A stretch of 64,000 nt of DNA from Bacteroidota bacterium (lineage in GTDB: Bacteria; Bacteroidota; Bacteroidia; Bacteroidales; UBA4417): positions 62,001 to 126,000 of the forward strand of contig JACAAZ010000001.1 in the NCBI GenBank assembly GCA_013376995.1, in the 5' to 3' direction. Made by a program: the position numbers and the translations under genes. The notes below the pieces were generated by a model. The model had not been told where the DNA came from. It ran no database searches and saw nothing but the letters and a program-made list of their open reading frames with translations. Shown here one piece after another: positions 26,019 through 35,846 of the stretch (position 1 is the first letter of the stretch; each line of letters starts with the position of its first letter).

Positions 26019-28247
26019 CTAAAAACTACCCCTTAGGCTCACAAATACATTTCTTCCGGGACCATTGATCCCGCTGGCAAAGGTTCGGTACTGGGTATCA
26101 AATATGTTGTCGACCCCGGCCTGCAAACTCATTGCACTGCATAGTTTATAGGAAGCGTGCAAATTGACTGTAAACCATGCAGGCATTCCTTCACCTGCCA
26201 CGGCATATTGCTCATTGTCTTCTCCTCCCAGGTAATAATTCTTCAGTTTTTTCCAGCTATTGTAGTTTACGAAAAACAGGGAACTGAAATTCTTATAAGA
26301 ATATTCCCAGGACATCCTTGCCATGAACGGTGGAATATGATCAAGAGGAGTATCCGGCCCATCAGTCTTGATCCTGCCATAGGTATAATTCATCATAAAG
26401 GAGAACCGGAAATAATCTGAAAGCTGTGATTTAAGGTTTGAACTGAATCCGTAGATATACGCCTCACCCTTATTCTGGTTGGCATATACCTGGCTCATGG
26501 TTCCGTCATACAACACAGAATCCTGGCCATTTATAGTGAACTTTTCCGTTACAATTGCATCCACAAAATGGGTGTAGTAAACAGTGTTTTCCCAACGCGT
26601 CCTGTTGTTGAAAATCTTTGTGACACCCAACTCAGTATTGATGGTTTGTTCTGGTTTGAGGTCTGGATTTGGAACAATAACAGAACCTGCTCCTGTTTCG
26701 AAAATCTTGGATAGGTCGTCAACATCCGGAACCCTGAAACCGGTTGAAACCAGAATGGACAATTTCAGGTCATCAGAGGGATTATTTATCAATCCTATAC
26801 TTCCGGAATAAACGGGGTTTGACTGGTCAACAGAAGTTACTGGCAGGTTAAAAAATGTATTGTCATTAATAGTGGAATGCAGTTTTGAAAATCCTAACCT
26901 TGCTCCATCATTCAATACTAGCTGATCATTGATCTGCCAGGTATGGGAAACATACAATGCAGCGTTAAGTAAGGTATTATCACCATCCGGGTACCTTGTG
27001 TCAAGTGGAGATTCAACTCCTGTGGTGATGTTCTTTGAATTTGCAGTTGACTTCAGGATATTGTATTGTGCATCCATGCCAAGCCTCAGTTTATGAGAGG
27101 ATACAGAACGTTGAAAATCAATATTCATTCCGGCAACGGTTATATTTTCAATCCGGCTGTTAAGCTTGGAACTGCCAAACTTTCGTGAAACCCTGCTTTC
27201 TTCAATTTTCTGCAGATTTGCACCTACATGTATATCCTGGAAGAAGTCTACCGTATTTTTATAATTGCCATCGTAAGCAGCCATAAAACGTTTCTGGGGG
27301 CCATAATACCATTTGGCATAGGCTAAACCCGATTCGCCTGCAGGGTCAGTAAGGCGGTCATAGCGAGGTACATCGCCTGAATTTGAGAATTGAACATTCA
27401 GGTTATGTGTTAACCTCTCATTTTGTTTAAAGGCAAATTTCTGGAGGATATCATATTGTGTATAGCCACTCTGAACCTGAAGATACCTGTCGCAGTTTTT
27501 TACCAATGAGTCTTTCCCGTTGACCTGGTCTACATAGTAGGGACGTTCGCCATAGCTGTTTGAATAGAATGGATTTTGGTTTTTGCCACCTTTTAAATCA
27601 CCAAAGTTTGAGTAGGTAAAAGATGTAAGAGATGCAAATTTCCTGAGCCCGATGTTGAAGTCAACATGCCCTGTAAACTCATTGTTTACACTACCATACC
27701 TGAGAAGTGCATTTGTTTTTATGTTCTTATCTTTTGCTGTATTCGAAAAGAGAGGATTTCGCGTATATAGGTGAACAACTCCGCCAAGAGCATCAGATCC
27801 GTATATGGTTGAAGCCGGGCCATAAACGATCTCTGCTCGATCAAGAATTGCGTTGTCAAGCGTTATGATATTCTGGAGATGTCCAGCCCTGTAAACAATA
27901 TTATTCATACGGACTCCATCAATCACCAGCAAAATACGGCTGGCTTCAAATCCCCGCAGAACCGGGCTTCCACCTCCCTGCTGGCTTTTCTGAACAAAGG
28001 CTGCACCTGAATTTGACAGGAGGTCAGCAGTGTTCTGGGATTGTAAATCTGCAATATCCCTTGATCTGAGAACCAGCATCTGCTGTGCCACAGTCCTAAG
28101 GGTTTCAGGTGTTTTAGTTGCGGAAATTATAACTTCATCAAGGTTGATAGATTTGATATATGCTGTGTCAGGAGTGTTTGATTGCGCTTTCATGACAATT
28201 GAAACGCCTAGTAGCAAAAACAGAAGAGTGGTTTTAAGAATTTTCAT
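26019..28247 (-). CDS. TonB-dependent outer-membrane receptor (haem/siderophore/cobalamin type)
   Basis: A 742-residue receptor: signal peptide (about 1-21), TonB box region and plug (about 35-165, with DEVIISATKTPETLR, GGSPVLRGFEASRILLVIDGVRMNN and YGPASTIYGSDALGGVV), and a beta-barrel ending GRNVFVSLRGSF with a terminal phenylalanine. The plug wording is close to TonB-dependent haemoglobin, colicin and cobalamin receptors rather than SusC, and no carboxypeptidase-like N-terminal domain is present. Ligand unknown. A 171-residue secreted or membrane protein is encoded immediately upstream on the same strand. Confidence 0.9.
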   Translation of the reverse strand: MKILKTTLLFLLLGVSIVMKAQSNTPDTAYIKSINLDEVIISATKTPETLRTVAQQMLVLRSRDIADLQSQNTADLLSNSGAAFVQKSQQGGGSPVLRGFEASRILLVIDGVRMNNIVYRAGHLQNIITLDNAILDRAEIVYGPASTIYGSDALGGVVHLYTRNPLFSNTAKDKNIKTNALLRYGSVNNEFTGHVDFNIGLRKFASLTSFTYSNFGDLKGGKNQNPFYSNSYGERPYYVDQVNGKDSLVKNCDRYLQVQSGYTQYDILQKFAFKQNERLTHNLNVQFSNSGDVPRYDRLTDPAGESGLAYAKWYYGPQKRFMAAYDGNYKNTVDFFQDIHVGANLQKIEESRVSRKFGSSKLNSRIENITVAGMNIDFQRSVSSHKLRLGMDAQYNILKSTANSKNITTGVESPLDTRYPDGDNTLLNAALYVSHTWQINDQLVLNDGARLGFSKLHSTINDNTFFNLPVTSVDQSNPVYSGSIGLINNPSDDLKLSILVSTGFRVPDVDDLSKIFETGAGSVIVPNPDLKPEQTINTELGVTKIFNNRTRWENTVYYTHFVDAIVTEKFTINGQDSVLYDGTMSQVYANQNKGEAYIYGFSSNLKSQLSDYFRFSFMMNYTYGRIKTDGPDTPLDHIPPFMARMSWEYSYKNFSSLFFVNYNSWKKLKNYYLGGEDNEQYAVAGEGMPAWFTVNLHASYKLCSAMSLQAGVDNIFDTQYRTFASGINGPGRNVFVSLRGSF

Positions 28248-28331
28248 AGTTCATTTGTTAGGGTGAAAAATACAATAAACCAATTGCCGGATATTTCCAG
28301 CAAATGGAACTACTAATGAAGGATGTAGAAA

Positions 28332-28847
28332 TCAGAGGGTAAAAAGCCTGGGGGGAGGAGTCAGGATTTCAGGGAAATGGAAATGAAAAGATGAAATGTA
28401 AAATGTATCGATTTTAGCCCCAAATGAATGAATTACAGCATATGAAACAGAAAAGGGGAACATATAATCCAAAGTAAGCAGAGAAAGGATCTTTCCTATA
28501 AAACCTCTGTTAGCAAGAAAGCCGGGATCAAGTGCATGGTTAACAGCCAGGTTTAATGATTCTTCGGTGGAGTCATGAAGTACTTCTATGTTGACCCTAT
28601 TTCCGGATATATGCCATGACTTAATATCGAATCGCTTGCTATCCAGGAGGATTTCATTGTTCGAAGTACGGCTTAGGTTAAATTCGTTTACGGATAAGGA
28701 AATATGTTCCAGACCCGAGCAGTCCTTCTCAAGCACTTCTTTCATCCGGTGCTGCTGTATGGCTATCTCTACCCTGAAGAATATCAATAACCCACCTGAC
28801 TGCAGGAAAAGCAGTATTACCAGGAATAAGCAGAGGAATTTCTTCAA
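28332..28847 (-). CDS. Small membrane-anchored protein paired with a TonB receptor, function unknown
   Basis: A 171-residue protein with one N-terminal hydrophobic segment (about 4-26), followed by an amphipathic region with QQHRMKEVLEK and a C-terminus ending ILTPPPRLFTL. Small proteins with the same plan (N-terminal helix, charged middle, terminal PPP tail) occur next to TonB receptors in other Bacteroidota; this one looks like a diverged member, though that comparison is from memory. It is 84 bases upstream of the receptor gene and probably in the same transcript. Confidence 0.65.
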   Translation of the reverse strand: MKKFLCLFLVILLFLQSGGLLIFFRVEIAIQQHRMKEVLEKDCSGLEHISLSVNEFNLSRTSNNEILLDSKRFDIKSWHISGNRVNIEVLHDSTEESLNLAVNHALDPGFLANRGFIGKILSLLTLDYMFPFSVSYAVIHSFGAKIDTFYISSFHFHFPEILTPPPRLFTL

Positions 28848-29003
28848 GATTTAGTAATTTGATTTAAGCTTACTTCGTCATACCAAGCCGGAATTAGAGT
28901 CAAATATGGCATTTTAGCCTGGCATTCAGCAAGTTGAGCTTAGATATGGAATTTCGCGACAAATATAGAAACTTTTATATGAAAGAAGCATCATTTGTTT
29001 GTG

Positions 29004-29011
29004 TAATTTTG
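29004..29011 (+). promoter_or_regulatory. Candidate -7 box for aconitase
   Basis: TAATTTTG matches TAnnTTTG 54 bases before the aconitase ATG. The spacer to the divergent gene at 28847 is short, so this is the only good candidate. Confidence 0.5.
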
Positions 29012-29065
29012 CGACACTAAGTATATTCGTAGTTATCATTTTAACACGCATCTAAACCTAATCCT

Positions 29066-31330
29066 ATGTTATTTGACCTTGATCTCATCAGGAAAGTTTA
29101 TGGAGAATTCCCTCAGAAAATTCAGAAAGCACGCCAGTTGCTTGGCAGGGATCTGACGATCAGTGAAAAGATATTATATGCCCATTTATGGGATGAGCTT
29201 CCTAAATCTCCCTTCAACAGGGGAGGAGATTATGTTAATTTCGGTCCGGATCGTGTTGCTATGCAGGATGCAACTGCCCAGATGGCCTTACTTCAGTTTA
29301 TGACGGCGGGTAGAAAAAAGACTGCAGTGCCGTCTACTGTTCATTGCGATCACCTGATTCAGGCTTCTGTTGGAGCTGATGCAGACCTTACGCTTGCCAA
29401 AGACCAGAACAAAGAGGTATACGATTTTCTTGAGTCGATATCCGCTAAATATGGTATTGGATTCTGGAAACCAGGAGCTGGGATCATTCACCAGGTGATT
29501 CTTGAAAATTATGCTTTTCCCGGAGGAATGATGATAGGTACTGATTCACATACTGTAAATGCCGGGGGTTTGGGAATGATAGCCATAGGTGTTGGAGGTG
29601 CTGATGCAATGGATGTTATGGCAGGTATGGCCTGGGAACTCAAGATGCCAAAATTGATAGGCGTAAAGCTTATTGGCAGGATGAGCGGATGGACCTCTGC
29701 CAAGGATATAATATTGAAGGTCGCTGGTATTCTGACCGTTAAAGGTGGAACCGGGGCAATTGTCGAGTATTTTGGTGATGGAGCTGATGCAATTTCTGCA
29801 ACCGGAAAGGGAACTATTTGTAACATGGGTGCTGAAATCGGGGCAACCACTTCCATTTTTGGGTATGATGCCAAGATGAGTGCTTACCTGAGCGCTACAG
29901 GAAGGTCTGAAATAGCCAGGATGGCCGACCAGATTGCTGGTGATCTTAGGGCAGATGCTGATGTATATGTGCATCCGGAAAAATATTTCGATCAGCTTAT
30001 TGAAATTAACCTGGATGAACTGGAACCTCATGTAAATGGTCCGTTTACACCGGATGCAGCCTATCCTGTTTCAGAATTTGTCAGGATAGTTAAAGAAAAG
30101 AACTATCCAAGAACTCTTGAAGTTGGATTGATAGGTTCATGTACCAATTCATCCTATGAAGACCTGACACGCGCGGCTTCACTCGCCCGGCAGGCAATTG
30201 ATAAGAAGTTGGGAGCAAAGGCAGAGTTTGTTATTACTCCTGGTTCTGAACTCATTCGCTATACCACTGAAAGGGATGGGCTCCTGGCTAGCTTTGAAAA
30301 GATTGGCGGAGTGGTAATGGCTAATGCCTGCGGCCCCTGCATAGGGCAATGGAAGAGGCATACAGACGACCCTTTAAGACCCAATTCAATCATTACTTCC
30401 TTCAACAGGAATTTTGCTAAACGAAATGATGGAAATCCCAACACTCATAGTTTTGTTGCTTCCCCCGAAATGGTAACAGCTTATGCAATATCGGGAGATC
30501 TCTGTTTCAACCCTTTAACTGATACTCTTACAAACCAGGATGGTGAACAAGTAAAACTTGACGAGCCTGTAGGTGTTGAACTGCCTGTAAACGGGTTCGA
30601 TGTAAAGGATGCCGGTTACCTGGCGCCTCCGACTGACGGTTCCGCTATTCAGATTAATGTTTCTCCAAGTTCTGAGCGCTTACAATTGCTTGAACCTTTC
30701 GAGGTATGGACTGGGGAGGATCTCCTCGGATTGCCTTTATTGATCAAGGCCAAAGGAAAATGCACAACCGATCATATTTCCATGGCCGGCCCATGGCTAC
30801 GATTCAGAGGTCACCTTGATAATATTTCCAATAATATGCTTATTGGTGCAGTCAATTTTTTCAATGAGAAAACGAATGCAGTTAAAAACCAGCTTAATAA
30901 TACCTACGCAGCTGTTCCTGATACCGCCAGGGCATATAAGGCAGCTGGCCTGGGTTCCATTGTTGTTGGTGATGAGAATTACGGAGAAGGTTCTTCCCGG
31001 GAACATGCTGCCATGGAACCCAGGCATCTTGGTGTCAGGGCAATCCTTGTGAAGTCTTTTGCCCGTATTCACGAAACGAACCTAAAGAAACAGGGCATGC
31101 TTGCTCTAACATTTGCAGATAAGTCAGACTATGACAAAATCCTTGAAGATGATCGCCTGGATATTGTCGGACTTAAAGAGTTTGCACCTGGAAAACCATT
31201 ACATATTGTACTTCACCATTCAAACGGAAGTTCAGAAAAGATTGCTGTCAACCACTCATACAATGCCATGCAGATCAGTTGGTTTGAGGCAGGAGGTGCT
31301 CTTAACCTGATCCGCCAGCAAAGTCACTGA
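29066..31330 (+). CDS. acn: Aconitate hydratase, mitochondrial-type
   Basis: A 754-residue aconitase that interconverts citrate and isocitrate in the TCA cycle. Length and sequence fit the mitochondrial (ACO2-like) class common in Bacteroidota rather than AcnA or AcnB. The [4Fe-4S] ligands are in [11 protein letters not shown] and [10 protein letters not shown]. Other active-site segments are [16 protein letters not shown] and, in the swivelling domain, [17 protein letters not shown]. It starts at the ATG at 29066 and appears monocistronic. Confidence 0.96.
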   Translation: MLFDLDLIRKVYGEFPQKIQKARQLLGRDLTISEKILYAHLWDELPKSPFNRGGDYVNFGPDRVAMQDATAQMALLQFMTAGRKKTAVPSTVHCDHLIQASVGADADLTLAKDQNKEVYDFLESISAKYGIGFWKPGAGIIHQVILENYAFPGGMMIGTDSHTVNAGGLGMIAIGVGGADAMDVMAGMAWELKMPKLIGVKLIGRMSGWTSAKDIILKVAGILTVKGGTGAIVEYFGDGADAISATGKGTICNMGAEIGATTSIFGYDAKMSAYLSATGRSEIARMADQIAGDLRADADVYVHPEKYFDQLIEINLDELEPHVNGPFTPDAAYPVSEFVRIVKEKNYPRTLEVGLIGSCTNSSYEDLTRAASLARQAIDKKLGAKAEFVITPGSELIRYTTERDGLLASFEKIGGVVMANACGPCIGQWKRHTDDPLRPNSIITSFNRNFAKRNDGNPNTHSFVASPEMVTAYAISGDLCFNPLTDTLTNQDGEQVKLDEPVGVELPVNGFDVKDAGYLAPPTDGSAIQINVSPSSERLQLLEPFEVWTGEDLLGLPLLIKAKGKCTTDHISMAGPWLRFRGHLDNISNNMLIGAVNFFNEKTNAVKNQLNNTYAAVPDTARAYKAAGLGSIVVGDENYGEGSSREHAAMEPRHLGVRAILVKSFARIHETNLKKQGMLALTFADKSDYDKILEDDRLDIVGLKEFAPGKPLHIVLHHSNGSSEKIAVNHSYNAMQISWFEAGGALNLIRQQSH

Positions 31331-31551
31331 TTATATTAATGTTTGGAGGTAAGACATTAAAGGATTAGTGATAATTTTATACCGAATCTATAAGTGTGTG
31401 ATCCGCCAGTTTGCCGAAACCTTATTAGCTAAACATAACTGGATCTAAGCTAATATACTTCGAACCAACTGCTCCCCTTTGGGGTATTTATACTAAGATT
31501 CAGTGCAATTGACAACTGAAATTGTTTAATATTATTTTCAATCCTGCTTTT

Positions 31552-32265
31552 ATGAAAATCCGCATTCTAATTGGAGTTGTTTCATTATTGATGATCAGCT
31601 TCCTCATTTCTTCCTGTGAAGATTGTATTCGTGGCAATGGCAATGTAACCACCAAGAAAATCAAGGTTGGCGATATTACCAATATCCGCTTTTCAGGTGA
31701 TGCCAATATTGTTCTTGTTAAGGATTCAACTGACCAGATCAGCATTACAGGTGAAAGCAATATCATTGACCTCTATGAGTTTGATGAATCCGGTAACAGC
31801 CTGAAGATAAAATCCAGTAAGTGCATACTGGGTCATGAGACTGTTACTATCAGGATCCCGGTCAAAACCATTGAATCACTTACACTTAACGGTTCCGGTA
31901 ATTTCTCTTCTGAAAATATGCTGAAAGGTGGAGATGTGGATCTGGATCTCAATGGTTCCGGTGATTTCAACCTGCAACTTGAAGCTGAAAATGTGGTAGG
32001 GCATATCAATGGTTCAGGGAATATTATCCTGAAGGGATCTTCCAGGAACGAAAGGATGCAGATAAACGGATCAGGAGATGTGGATGCAGCAGAATTTGCC
32101 TCCGGTCAGGTAAAAGTGACAATTAATGGTTCAGGGGATTGCAAGGTATTGGCAACCAACTCGCTGGATGTTGTTGTAAGGGGAAGCGGCAATGTTTACT
32201 ACAAGGGATCTCCGGATGTAACAACAGAAATCAAAGGTTCCGGGACAGTTGGAAAACTAAACTAA
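31552..32265 (+). CDS. Head-GIN domain (DUF2807) lipoprotein
   Basis: A 237-residue lipoprotein with lipobox ISSC (cysteine near residue 22). The mature part is a DUF2807 right-handed beta-helix with many NGSG/GSG turns (SLTLNGSGNF, DLNGSGDFNL, HINGSGNI, INGSGDV, INGSGDC, VRGSGNV, IKGSGTV) about every 20 residues. The first turn is GNGNVTTKKI. This family is widespread in Bacteroidota and has no proven role. An in-frame start ten codons earlier at 31522 exists, but the ATG at 31552 gives a proper signal peptide. Confidence 0.88.
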   Translation: MKIRILIGVVSLLMISFLISSCEDCIRGNGNVTTKKIKVGDITNIRFSGDANIVLVKDSTDQISITGESNIIDLYEFDESGNSLKIKSSKCILGHETVTIRIPVKTIESLTLNGSGNFSSENMLKGGDVDLDLNGSGDFNLQLEAENVVGHINGSGNIILKGSSRNERMQINGSGDVDAAEFASGQVKVTINGSGDCKVLATNSLDVVVRGSGNVYYKGSPDVTTEIKGSGTVGKLN

Positions 32266-32449
32266 CAGCTGGCTGAAAGTATCTGCTTACCAGTAAATGG
32301 AGTTTACGTCAGATCCGAAGTTGCTTTTTTTATTTCGGCTGATACAACCCTTAGGTAGCCATTCTGCCCATATACCCATACTAGATCCTCTAGCAAACCG
32401 TTAGTGGATAGATGTCATAGTTTTTCAGGTAAAACATAACTGATAATTT

Positions 32450-33499
32450 GTGAAAGCTTTTTTTAGGCCAATTCTACTTCTACTGTTTTGTGTTTCTTTA
32501 CAGATTCCCAATATCTCAGCCCAGACAGCAGGTAACAATACGTTCGATTTCCTTTCCCTGACAAATTCAGCCCGCCTGGCAGGGTTGGGTAGCAGTTTTG
32601 CTGCCATTCATGACGACGACATTAGTCTTACCCTTGCGAATCCATCGCTGATATCCAGTGCAATGCATAATAAGCTTGCCTTTAGCTATGTAAGTAATTA
32701 TTCAAAGGTAAATTACGGTTATGCATCGTATGGAAGATCTTTTTCAAAAGCCGGGAATCTTGTGGGGAGCCTTCAGTTTATCGATTACGGGCAAATGAAG
32801 TATGCAGATGAAACCGGCCTGACCTCCGGGCAATTCAATGCAGGGGAATACGCGGCAAGTGTTGGTTGGGGCAAGATGCTCGATTCTACTTTCAGCATTG
32901 GCGCTAATGCCAAGTTGCTTTATTCAGACCTGGAATCATACAATTCCTTTGGGTTGGCTGTTGATGTCGCCGGTAGTTATATACCGAACAATAGTACATG
33001 CATTTCAGTAGTTTTCCAGAATATTGGCAGGCAATTGACTTCCTATACTTCCAATGGCGTATCACCTCTTCCATTTGAGATACAGGCCGGGATTTCAAGG
33101 AGGCTGGCTCACCTGCCTTTCAGGTTCTCACTGGTACTGCAGCACCTGGAAAAGTGGGATCTCACCTATACTTCTACAAGTACTGAAATCGACCCTTTTA
33201 CCGGTCAGGCAATAAAAAAGAATTTCCTTGATAATTTCGGAGATAAGGCTATGCGACATGTTGTTCTTGGAGGAGAGTTTATTCCTGCAAAATTCCTGAG
33301 CCTGAGATTCGGATTTGATTACAAGAAAAGGAAAGAAATGAAGGTTGAAACCAAACCGGGTACTGTTGGTTTCTCCTTTGGATTTGGAATCAATGTTTCA
33401 AAATTCTCTATAAATTATTCTCGGGCAGCCTACCATATCGTTGGCTCGCGTAACTACATCACCTTAACTACCAACCTTGGTGACTGGGTGAAGAAGTAA
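32450..33499 (+). CDS. porQ: Type IX secretion system protein PorQ
   Basis: A 349-residue outer-membrane beta-barrel protein with a signal peptide (about 1-25, ending ISAQ). The mature N-terminus NNTFDFLSLTNSARLAGLGSSF, followed by DDDISLTLANPSL, is characteristic of PorQ. In P. gingivalis PorQ works with PorU, PorV and PorZ in the attachment complex that processes cargo and links it to A-LPS. The start is GTG at 32450, because no ATG gives a signal peptide. It fits the two sorting-domain proteins at 18468 and 21857. Confidence 0.88.
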   Translation: MKAFFRPILLLLFCVSLQIPNISAQTAGNNTFDFLSLTNSARLAGLGSSFAAIHDDDISLTLANPSLISSAMHNKLAFSYVSNYSKVNYGYASYGRSFSKAGNLVGSLQFIDYGQMKYADETGLTSGQFNAGEYAASVGWGKMLDSTFSIGANAKLLYSDLESYNSFGLAVDVAGSYIPNNSTCISVVFQNIGRQLTSYTSNGVSPLPFEIQAGISRRLAHLPFRFSLVLQHLEKWDLTYTSTSTEIDPFTGQAIKKNFLDNFGDKAMRHVVLGGEFIPAKFLSLRFGFDYKKRKEMKVETKPGTVGFSFGFGINVSKFSINYSRAAYHIVGSRNYITLTTNLGDWVKK

Positions 33500-33514
33500 G
33501 CTTAAAATTTCTGC

Positions 33515-34834
33515 TTATCTGCTGAGAAGATATTCCTTTAAATCAAGGAACTCTGGCTTTATTAGGATGCTTTCCTTTTTCAGTTCTGATAGATGCCTTA
33601 AGGATTCAGGGATTTCGATGGTCTTCCTAATGCTTTTTTCCACAATATCTCCAAACTTAACCGGGTGTGCGGTTTCAAGCATAATTCCTTTCTTTCCAGG
33701 ATTTTTTTCAAGATACATTTCCAGAGCATGGTAAGCAACAGCCCCATGAGGCTCCAATAAATAGGAATCCTTCTTAAATACCCTGGATATAGTATCCGAT
33801 GTTTCCCCATCTGAAATACTGTAACTGCTGATCAGGTTCCGGATAGCAGGAAAATCATTTTCAAACAGCTCCAGCAAACGTACGAAATTACTTGGATTAC
33901 CTACATCCATTGCATTTGAATAAGTCTCAACAGCGTCCGCAGGTTGATAAACGGAAGTATCAAGGTAATCTGTAAATACCTTGTTCTGATTACATGCTGC
34001 TATGAAATGTTGAACCTGAAGTCCGGAGGCATTCCCCAGCAATCCTGCACATATGTTTCCGAAATTACCACTTGGTACGCAGATTACCGGGAGGGCTTCC
34101 TCTTTCCATTGCTGCAATGCGAAGAAATAATAAAATTGCTGGGGAATCCAGCGGGCGATGTTGATTGAATTGGCAGAAGTGAGCGAGAGTTTCGAGTTTA
34201 GTTCATTATCCAGGAATGCTTGCTTGACCATCTTCTGGCAATCGTCGAAAGTGCCCTGGACTTCTAAAGCTGTAATGTTCTTTCCAAGCGTAGTAAGCAT
34301 CTTCTCCTGAACCTTGCTGACCTTACCTGAAGGATACAGAATTACAACATCCACATTTTCCACTCCCAGGAATCCATTGGCAACAGCGCTTCCGGTATCT
34401 CCTGAAGTGGCTACAAGAATCGTGATATGTTTATTGCTTCCTTTCGAAAAATAGCCCAGGCAGCGGCTCATGAAACGTGCACCAACATCCTTAAAAGCGA
34501 GTGTGGGTCCATGATAAAGCTCAAGTGACCAGATATCCTGGTTGACCCTTACCAACGGGAAATCGAAGTTTACAGTTTCTTCGCAAATGGTGAAAAGGTC
34601 GGCATCCGGAATTTCACCGCTTACATATGGACGAATTACTTCATAAGCCAGCTCAGGCCTGGATTTATTCCTGAAAGTTTTCTGAAATTCTCCTGTCAGG
34701 ACTGGAATTGATTCCGGGAAATACAATCCTTTATCCGGAGCCTGGCCGTTGATGGTAGCTTCCCTGAATCCTACAAGGGGTGATTGTCGTTGTGTACTGA
34801 AGTATCTCACTGGAAGATCTTGTTTTCTTTTCAA
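33515..34834 (-). CDS. thrC: Threonine synthase
   Basis: A 439-residue PLP enzyme that converts O-phosphohomoserine to threonine. The PLP lysine is in GPTLAFKDVGARFM, the phosphate-binding loop in VATSGDTGSAVANGF and the substrate region in SANSINIARWIPQQFYYF. It is the last gene of a thrA-thrB-thrC operon. Its start overlaps the end of thrB by four bases. Confidence 0.96.
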   Translation of the reverse strand: MKRKQDLPVRYFSTQRQSPLVGFREATINGQAPDKGLYFPESIPVLTGEFQKTFRNKSRPELAYEVIRPYVSGEIPDADLFTICEETVNFDFPLVRVNQDIWSLELYHGPTLAFKDVGARFMSRCLGYFSKGSNKHITILVATSGDTGSAVANGFLGVENVDVVILYPSGKVSKVQEKMLTTLGKNITALEVQGTFDDCQKMVKQAFLDNELNSKLSLTSANSINIARWIPQQFYYFFALQQWKEEALPVICVPSGNFGNICAGLLGNASGLQVQHFIAACNQNKVFTDYLDTSVYQPADAVETYSNAMDVGNPSNFVRLLELFENDFPAIRNLISSYSISDGETSDTISRVFKKDSYLLEPHGAVAYHALEMYLEKNPGKKGIMLETAHPVKFGDIVEKSIRKTIEIPESLRHLSELKKESILIKPEFLDLKEYLLSR

Positions 34835-35751
34835 ATAAACCTTACACCTTGATTATTGATAGTGCTGACATGAGTATGGAAATCGATGTTCAGCCCTGAA
34901 TACGCCTGTATGATAGCGGCTTCCACTTTCCTTGCAGTAACCAGGTCATGGCTGAGCATGAATACTGAAGGACCGGAGCCGGAAATACCACCCCCCAGTG
35001 CCCCGGTTTCCAGGCTGACTGTTTTAACCAGGTCGAAGCCTGGTATCAGAATGCTTCGGATAGGCTCAACTATAACATCAACCAATGAGCGGCTGATCAG
35101 TTCATAGTCGCCTTTCATCAAACCCGCTACAAGACCTGCAACATTTCCCCATTGGATGGCTGCATCTTTCAACAATATCTCTTTTTTCAGGATCTCACGT
35201 GCATTGGATGTTTTAATTTCAATTTGAGGATGCAGGATTGTGACAAAAAGGGGAGGGGCCGGAATCCCAATAATATCAAGGGGAAATGAGGAACGAATCA
35301 GAGTAACTCCTCCCATTATGGCAGGAGCAATATTATCTGCATGTTTTGCTCCGGAAGCAACCTGTTCACCGCACATGGCAAAACGGATCAGGTCGCTGGT
35401 ACTGAAAGGCTGTTTCAGTAAATGATTAGCGGCAATGACAGCACCAGCAGCACTTGCAGCACTTGAACCAATCCCGCTTCCGGGTTTGATAACCTTGGTA
35501 CTTTCAATCTCAAACCCAATTTCTTCGCGGGTTTCTTCCAGCATTGCCAGTAAAGCTCCGCCAATCACATTCTTTTCAGGTTCAAGCGGCAGATTATAAC
35601 CATCCAGGTTAATTATGCGTATGCCTCTCCTCGTTTTCCGTATGGTTAGCTTATCACAGGGTTCTTCGAGGGCCAGGCCGAGGATGTCGAATCCGCAAAC
35701 CAAATTTGCCACTGTTGCAGGCGCCAGCACCGTTACTTCTTCAAGCATCAT
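34831..35751 (-). CDS. thrB: Homoserine kinase
   Basis: A 306-residue GHMP-family kinase that phosphorylates homoserine. The ATP-binding motif is PGSGIGSSAASAAGAV (about residues 90-105). The N-terminus VLAPATVANLVCGFDILGLAL and the third GHMP motif GGGISGSGPSVF are also present. It lies in the middle of the thr operon, with a four-base overlap into thrC and an octamer repeat between it and thrA. Confidence 0.96.
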   Translation of the reverse strand: MMLEEVTVLAPATVANLVCGFDILGLALEEPCDKLTIRKTRRGIRIINLDGYNLPLEPEKNVIGGALLAMLEETREEIGFEIESTKVIKPGSGIGSSAASAAGAVIAANHLLKQPFSTSDLIRFAMCGEQVASGAKHADNIAPAIMGGVTLIRSSFPLDIIGIPAPPLFVTILHPQIEIKTSNAREILKKEILLKDAAIQWGNVAGLVAGLMKGDYELISRSLVDVIVEPIRSILIPGFDLVKTVSLETGALGGGISGSGPSVFMLSHDLVTARKVEAAIIQAYSGLNIDFHTHVSTINNQGVRFI

Positions 35752-35814
35752 TCAAAAAGATAATTGATAATATTTTAATCAGTAAGCTAATCCTCCAAGA
35801 TCCTTTAAACGCCG

Positions 35815-35846
35815 AACCCTTCAACCCTTTAACCCTTAAACCCTGG
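35815..35846. repeat. Four tandem 8-bp units (AACCCTTN) across the thrA stop codon
   Basis: Units AACCCTTC, AACCCTTT, AACCCTTA and AACCCTGG follow one another without gap. The thrA stop codon (35836-35838, minus strand) and its last codons lie inside the array, and the rest fills the thrA-thrB spacer. Confidence 0.75.
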
